A stretch of 9,753 nt of DNA from Phycisphaerae bacterium (GTDB lineage Bacteria > Planctomycetota > Phycisphaerae > Sedimentisphaerales > SM23-30), in NCBI GenBank assembly GCA_021736565.1, contig JAIPFO010000113.1:1-9753 (forward strand), given 5' to 3'. The position numbers and the translations under genes were made by a program. Shown here one piece after another: positions 6,623 through 9,753 of this stretch (position 1 is the first letter of the stretch; each line of letters opens with the position of its first letter). The notes under the pieces are model-generated. The model worked only from the letters and a program-made list of their open reading frames with translations, was not told the DNA's origin and searched no databases.

Positions 6623-7975
6623 CTACCTGTTGGTTTCCGGTATTTCCGGATAAGATACGATATTTTCGGTGTCCATTATTTCCAGGAACACCGGGATGAT
6701 CGCCGGGTCCATTGTGCTGCCGGCTTCTTTGATCATGATCGAGCGGGCCTTTTCATAGGACATTTTTTTACGATATGAGCGTGTCGACGTTAACGCGTCC
6801 CAGACATCGGCAATTTGTAATATTCGTGCGAGTTTTGGGATTTCCTCACCGGCAAGGCCGTCGGGGTACCCGCTACCGTCATAATGTTCATGGTGATGTT
6901 TCACAATATATTTTATCGCGCAGAGCGCGTCAATCGGTTCAATGACGTTAAAGCTTTTGATCGGATGGGATTTAATATGTTCGAATTCTTCATGCGTGAG
7001 TTTTCCCGGTTTGCACAGGACATCGTCCCGGATCCCAATCTTACCAATGTCATGCAAAAGCCCGGCCCATTCCAAGAGTTGTATCTGTTTTTCGTCGAGT
7101 CGTAATTTACGTCCCAGCCGGCAGGCATATTCAGCGACCCGGTTGGAATGTCCGGAGGTATAGGCGTCCTTGGCTTCCATCGCCCGAACCAGGGATGTGA
7201 TGGTCTGGAGATAGCTATTTTGAAGTTCCTGGGCATAAACGATATTGCCCATGACCGCAGAACACATGCGTCCCAGGGTGGCGGCCAGGTTCATTTCAAC
7301 CGCGGCGAATGGCTCTTGAGTGTCTCTGCGGACAAACAATAAAATGGGCACATTGGCCGAAGTGTGGCTGCTCTGGATCCGTAATGTCAGCACGTTACCA
7401 CGGCCATGATGGTCGTCGTCATGCTCACCCTGATAGTCCACCATGCGGACGTTGGCATCTTCAGCCTGATCGGTGAGTGTTAACAGGGCCTCTCGATTAT
7501 GGTGCAGGAACGCTTCGGCAAGGTTTTGGACGTTGGGGTCAAAAACCCTGACGGAAAAGTCCTCGACACTGCCGGGCATGTCATGGTCTGACGTTCCTAA
7601 TGAAGCGATATCACTTGCCCCGTTCCAGAAGTAATAGCAGATCTGGCTGTCAAGTGCCCGAGAGAGTTCATTGGCCAGCGCGTCAACGGCCTGCCGTACT
7701 GTTTTGCATCGTGCCACGATGAGCGTTGCGTCAAAGGTGACATTCAACTGGGTGTAGCTGGCCATCAGTTCATTGGACAGTTGTATTTTATCTTTTTCGA
7801 TTTGATTGCAGGTTTCGATAAGTCCAGAATACACATGAGAAAGAGACTCCGGCAACTCCGTGAGCGTTGCTGTCATCCCCTTGAAGTCCATCGCAGAATT
7901 GCTTTGGGGGATATCGCCGGTGAGTTTGTCTATTTCGTTAATAAGTGATTTTAGTTTCTGGTCTATTTCGCTCAT
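6623..7975 (-). CDS. GAF-like/HD-GYP domain protein, probable c-di-GMP phosphodiesterase
   Basis: This 450-residue cytoplasmic protein has no signal peptide or membrane helix. Residues 1-75 look helical, possibly a coiled coil. Residues about 76-245 resemble a divergent GAF sensor (weak, judged from pattern and position). Residues about 253-437 are an HD-GYP domain, which hydrolyses cyclic di-GMP. Expected metal and active-site residues are present: His276 (SGHSNRV), His308-Asp309 with GKIGI after it, His337, His361-His362, the GSGYP motif (368-371 region, Gly369-Tyr370-Pro371) and Asp390 (IADVWDALTS). The enzyme therefore looks active. Unlike many relatives it carries no receiver domain; a stand-alone receiver gene lies 14 bases upstream in the same direction. 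The ribosome site AAGGA (7982-7986) lies 6 bases before the ATG. The small membrane gene and secretin follow after 130 bases, suggesting c-di-GMP control of a pilus or secretion machine. Confidence 0.93.
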   Translation of the reverse strand: MSEIDQKLKSLINEIDKLTGDIPQSNSAMDFKGMTATLTELPESLSHVYSGLIETCNQIEKDKIQLSNELMASYTQLNVTFDATLIVARCKTVRQAVDALANELSRALDSQICYYFWNGASDIASLGTSDHDMPGSVEDFSVRVFDPNVQNLAEAFLHHNREALLTLTDQAEDANVRMVDYQGEHDDDHHGRGNVLTLRIQSSHTSANVPILLFVRRDTQEPFAAVEMNLAATLGRMCSAVMGNIVYAQELQNSYLQTITSLVRAMEAKDAYTSGHSNRVAEYACRLGRKLRLDEKQIQLLEWAGLLHDIGKIGIRDDVLCKPGKLTHEEFEHIKSHPIKSFNVIEPIDALCAIKYIVKHHHEHYDGSGYPDGLAGEEIPKLARILQIADVWDALTSTRSYRKKMSYEKARSIMIKEAGSTMDPAIIPVFLEIMDTENIVSYPEIPETNR

Positions 7976-7989
7976 CTTTTTTCCTTGGA

Positions 7990-8367
7990 TTATTTAGGAC
8001 TGGCACATACATCTTTACGAAGTGTTTCAATGAGACCTGTCAGGGCTGACGGGCTGAAAGGTTTATTGAACAGGTGTACCTTTTCTGAATTAATGTCCGC
8101 TTTGATCTCCTTGACATCGCACCGGCTGGTCAGCAGGACGATCATATCGGGCGGGTCGGGTAACAGGAGTACATATTTGATCAGTTCCATGCCCGTCATG
8201 AGCGGCATATTGGCGTCAGTGATCAAGCCGTCAAAGTATTCTTCTCGGATCAGGTCGAGTGCTTCCTGGCCGTTTCGGACACTGGTGACATCATGGCCGC
8301 TTCGGTTGAGCCACATTTTTACAATCAAATGGATTTTTGAATCATCGTCTGCGAGTAGGAGTTTCAT
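7990..8367 (-). CDS. Single-domain response regulator (CheY-like receiver)
   Basis: This 125-residue protein is a receiver domain and nothing more. The acidic pocket is Asp7-Asp8 (LLLADDDSK), the phospho-acceptor is Asp51 (ITDANMPLMTG), the switch residue is Thr80 (VLLTS) and the conserved lysine is Lys102 in FNKPF. All key residues are intact, so it should accept a phosphoryl group from a histidine kinase. There is no DNA-binding or enzymatic output domain; output must come through a partner. The best candidate is the HD-GYP protein encoded 14 bases downstream on the same strand, which lacks its own receiver. The sensor gene at 9041, divergently transcribed, is a candidate kinase. The ribosome site is only moderate (AAAGG, 8375-8379, 7 bases before ATG). 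Confidence 0.95.
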   Translation of the reverse strand: MKLLLADDDSKIHLIVKMWLNRSGHDVTSVRNGQEALDLIREEYFDGLITDANMPLMTGMELIKYVLLLPDPPDMIVLLTSRCDVKEIKADINSEKVHLFNKPFSPSALTGLIETLRKDVCASPK

Positions 8368-8406
8368 CGTTCTGCCTTTGCTGTTTTTGTTCTGAATAAA
8401 TGTGCC

Positions 8407-8451
8407 ACCTGGCCACCGGTCTATCAGAACATCTCTGAGATTGGGCCAGGT
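8407..8451. promoter_or_regulatory. Perfect 8-bp inverted repeat upstream of the response regulator
   Basis: ACCTGGCC (8407-8414) and GGCCAGGT (8444-8451) are exact inverse copies separated by 29 bases. A second small inverted repeat (ATCTC, T, GAGAT) lies between them. The element starts 40 bases upstream of the receiver start codon. It could be a regulator binding site (two half-sites about three helical turns apart, or a DNA loop) or a stem in the 5' leader of the minus-strand message. No T run follows on either strand. Confidence 0.4.
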
Positions 8452-8499
8452 CCTATATTAATTATGCTCTCATGTTTTAGTACGTTATATCATCGGACT

Positions 8500-8524
8500 T
8501 TAAGTTTTCGGGCTTTACCCGATA
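8500..8524 (+). promoter_or_regulatory. Possible sigma-28 (FliA-type) promoter towards the sensor gene
   Basis: TTAAGTTT (8500-8507) resembles the sigma-28 -35 box TAAAGTTT, and CCCGATAG around 8518-8525 resembles the -10 box GCCGATAA. The spacing is one base shorter than the usual 11. Transcription from here would give a leader of about 510 bases before the gene at 9041. A weaker mirror arrangement on the minus strand (TAAAG 8517-8513, CCGATG 8496-8491, one base too long) would face the response regulator. The CGGG/CCCG pairing inside it may be the real reason for part of this pattern. Confidence 0.3.
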
Positions 8525-8801
8525 GTGATGTTTCGAGGAAGAAAATTTTATTAAGAGGTCGCGATATGGATTATTGTGCTCCATGCCCTTTTTTTTTCTT
8601 ACATGTCATTTGGCCCCGGTGTTCTCAGTATTTATGAGGTTTTTTTGTGTTTTGACGGCTGGTATGAAATAAAACAACAAATAAGAAGTGGACAATTTTT
8701 ACAGGAGTTAATTTGCGTGACAATTAAGACGATAGAAATTATGACGTATTATAGTGAGACTATTTTCGTACTTATGAATTGTAATCGATCTATCGCGATG
8801 T

Positions 8802-8847
8802 CGCCGCAGGGCTGTTCGAAAGCCCTGCCGTCTACGGGGCCAGGGCG
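8802..8847 (+). other. GC-rich structured element in the sensor leader
   Basis: GCAGGGCT (8806-8813) pairs perfectly with AGCCCTGC (8821-8828) around a 7-base loop. CGCC (8802-8805) can pair with GGCG (8844-8847) as a closing stem. A further ATCGCGAT palindrome lies at 8792-8799. It stands out from AT-rich surroundings. I compared it by eye with the c-di-GMP-I riboswitch pattern and saw no match. It may be a leader RNA structure, a small RNA or a DNA site. Confidence 0.4.
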
Positions 8848-9040
8848 CTGGAAAGTGTGAAAGTCAACTGTGATTAAGCTGTATGAGAATGATTTATGAT
8901 GATTAGGAATGGCCTTTTTGATGCTGATAAGGGCTTGATGTGTCGTATTGACGTTGCTGTCTGTTTTATTTTCTAAATGGACCGATGACATGTATTTGTC
9001 GTAACCGACGTTTTCACTGGAGATATGAGAGTCATAATAT

Positions 9041-9753
9041 ATGCAAAAAAGTAACATAATCGTTATTGCCAACATGATTCTGGCGGCTATTCTTGCCGGG
9101 TTGCTTATTACTTATGGGACGCCCTGGGGAGCGAAGGCATTTAATTATCAATATATTTTCAGTGCCGCTATCGGGTTGCTTTTGATCATTATCGCCCTCA
9201 CCGCCATATACTTTCGTGTCGTCCGTACTCCTGACTCCATGGAGATCATCAAGCAAAACCTCACCGAGTTAAGTGATCAGCAAGACCCCGAGGCGGTCTA
9301 TCGTCAGGTCACCCCTGTGACCGCCGGTGAGCAAAACAGGTCCGTTGGCCGGGGGTGGAACCGCTTACTGGCGACACTGGACGGGATGTTCAACGAGCTA
9401 CAGGCCTGTCAGGCCGAAAAGACGATGGGGCAGTTCATGGGAAGTTACGATTCCCAGAAACTGATGGGTGCGATCGACTGTCTTTCCGATGGTATCGTCC
9501 TGGCGGATAATGGCGGGATCATTTCACTGGCCAATCGCACCTGCGAGGGGATGATCGGCCGGACGCTTGGTGATATATTTGGGAAAGAGATCAGTACTCT
9601 GTTTGAGGACCCCCAGGCTAAAAGTTATTTGAGCCATCTTTGTGAATGCGGCCAGGGCGATTCGAACAGGAATTTTGATGTGACGCTGGGGCAGGAGCCT
9701 GACACGACGGTCTTAAAAGTATTTACGCGGCGGCTCACCGAGGGTCGCGAATC
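9041..9753 (+). CDS. Membrane sensor with HAMP-like and PAS regions, probable histidine kinase (partial, 5' end)
   Basis: The frame from ATG 9041 stays open to the window edge, giving 237 residues with no stop. Two membrane helices (about 5-25 and 38-58) enclose a very short external loop, so sensing is probably within the membrane or cytoplasm. Residues about 59-120 look HAMP-like, ending in SVGRGWNRLLATLDGMFNEL. A PAS domain begins near 140 (LMGAIDCLSDGIVLADNGGIISLANRTCEGMIG) and runs to the end. This architecture usually continues into a histidine kinase core, though a GGDEF or other output is possible because that part is missing. The ribosome site is modest (GAGAG, 9027-9031, 9 bases before the ATG); an ATG at 9025 is in another frame and stops after nine codons. 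It is divergent from the receiver/HD-GYP genes and could be the kinase for that receiver. Confidence 0.85.
   Translation, partial: MQKSNIIVIANMILAAILAGLLITYGTPWGAKAFNYQYIFSAAIGLLLIIIALTAIYFRVVRTPDSMEIIKQNLTELSDQQDPEAVYRQVTPVTAGEQNRSVGRGWNRLLATLDGMFNELQACQAEKTMGQFMGSYDSQKLMGAIDCLSDGIVLADNGGIISLANRTCEGMIGRTLGDIFGKEISTLFEDPQAKSYLSHLCECGQGDSNRNFDVTLGQEPDTTVLKVFTRRLTEGRE

Larger units (their letters stand above)
8398..9040. other. Divergent intergenic region without a convincing gene
   Basis: This stretch separates the minus-strand signalling cluster from the plus-strand sensor gene. It contains the inverted repeat at 8407-8451, possible sigma-28-like boxes near 8491-8524 and a structured GC-rich island at 8792-8850. 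Two short plus-strand frames have acceptable ribosome sites: 8566-8637 (23 residues, AAGAGG 7 bases before the ATG) and 8717-8860 (47 residues, GTG start, AGGAG 9 bases before it). Neither shows a recognisable protein pattern, and I do not call them genes. Confidence 0.5.

Noticed and set aside
7985..8395. Plus-strand open frame of 136 codons opposite the response regulator
   Set aside because: The minus strand encodes an intact receiver domain with all key residues; the plus frame is a low-complexity Ser/Arg-rich shadow.
8806..8850. c-di-GMP-I riboswitch near the HD-GYP cluster
   Set aside because: The stem layout is superficially similar, but the conserved GCAAA and GACGCAAAGCC-type segments are not present.
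8749..9075. Minus-strand open frame of 108 codons before the sensor gene
   Set aside because: It overlaps the sensor start, covers the palindromic island, and shows no protein pattern or good start context.

Overview
This window comes from a diderm (Gram-negative-type) bacterium. The evidence is an outer-membrane secretin gene, a lipoprotein signal peptide and a c-di-GMP-type HD-GYP gene. The mixed gene content and the style of the small secretin-linked membrane protein remind me of Planctomycetota (Phycisphaerae-like), but that is an impression, not a proof. No rRNA, tRNA, CRISPR array or intact insertion sequence is visible.

Layout. (1) Positions 1-322 hold no complete gene: the tail of an upstream plus-strand transcript, its intrinsic terminator (79-119), and copy A of a dispersed hairpin repeat in minus orientation. 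(2) Positions 323-2532, plus strand, hold two overlapping genes in AT-richer DNA: an unrecognised two-helix membrane protein and a large DUF2330-family membrane protein whose DUF2330 domain is split by a pair of membrane helices. Repeat copy B and a terminator follow. (3) Positions 2730-8367, minus strand, form a co-directional cluster. In transcription order it runs: single-domain response regulator, GAF-like/HD-GYP phosphodiesterase, 104-aa single-pass protein, secretin, an intergenic region with repeat copy C and a terminator, then a TPR lipoprotein. (4) Positions 8368-9040 are a 673-bp divergent intergenic region with palindromes and possible sigma-28-like promoter boxes. (5) From 9041 to the window end, plus strand, lies the 5' part of a two-helix, HAMP-like, PAS-containing sensor, probably a histidine kinase.

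Functional reading (inference). The receiver protein and HD-GYP enzyme would link a phosphorylation signal to c-di-GMP turnover. The secretin with its small partner and the TPR lipoprotein look like outer-membrane parts of a type IV pilus or type II secretion-like machine. The divergent sensor may belong to the same signalling circuit. The most unusual items are the three-copy hairpin repeat, the interrupted DUF2330 protein with its overlapping partner gene, the secretin operon lacking the usual inner-membrane partners, and the structured leader upstream of the sensor.
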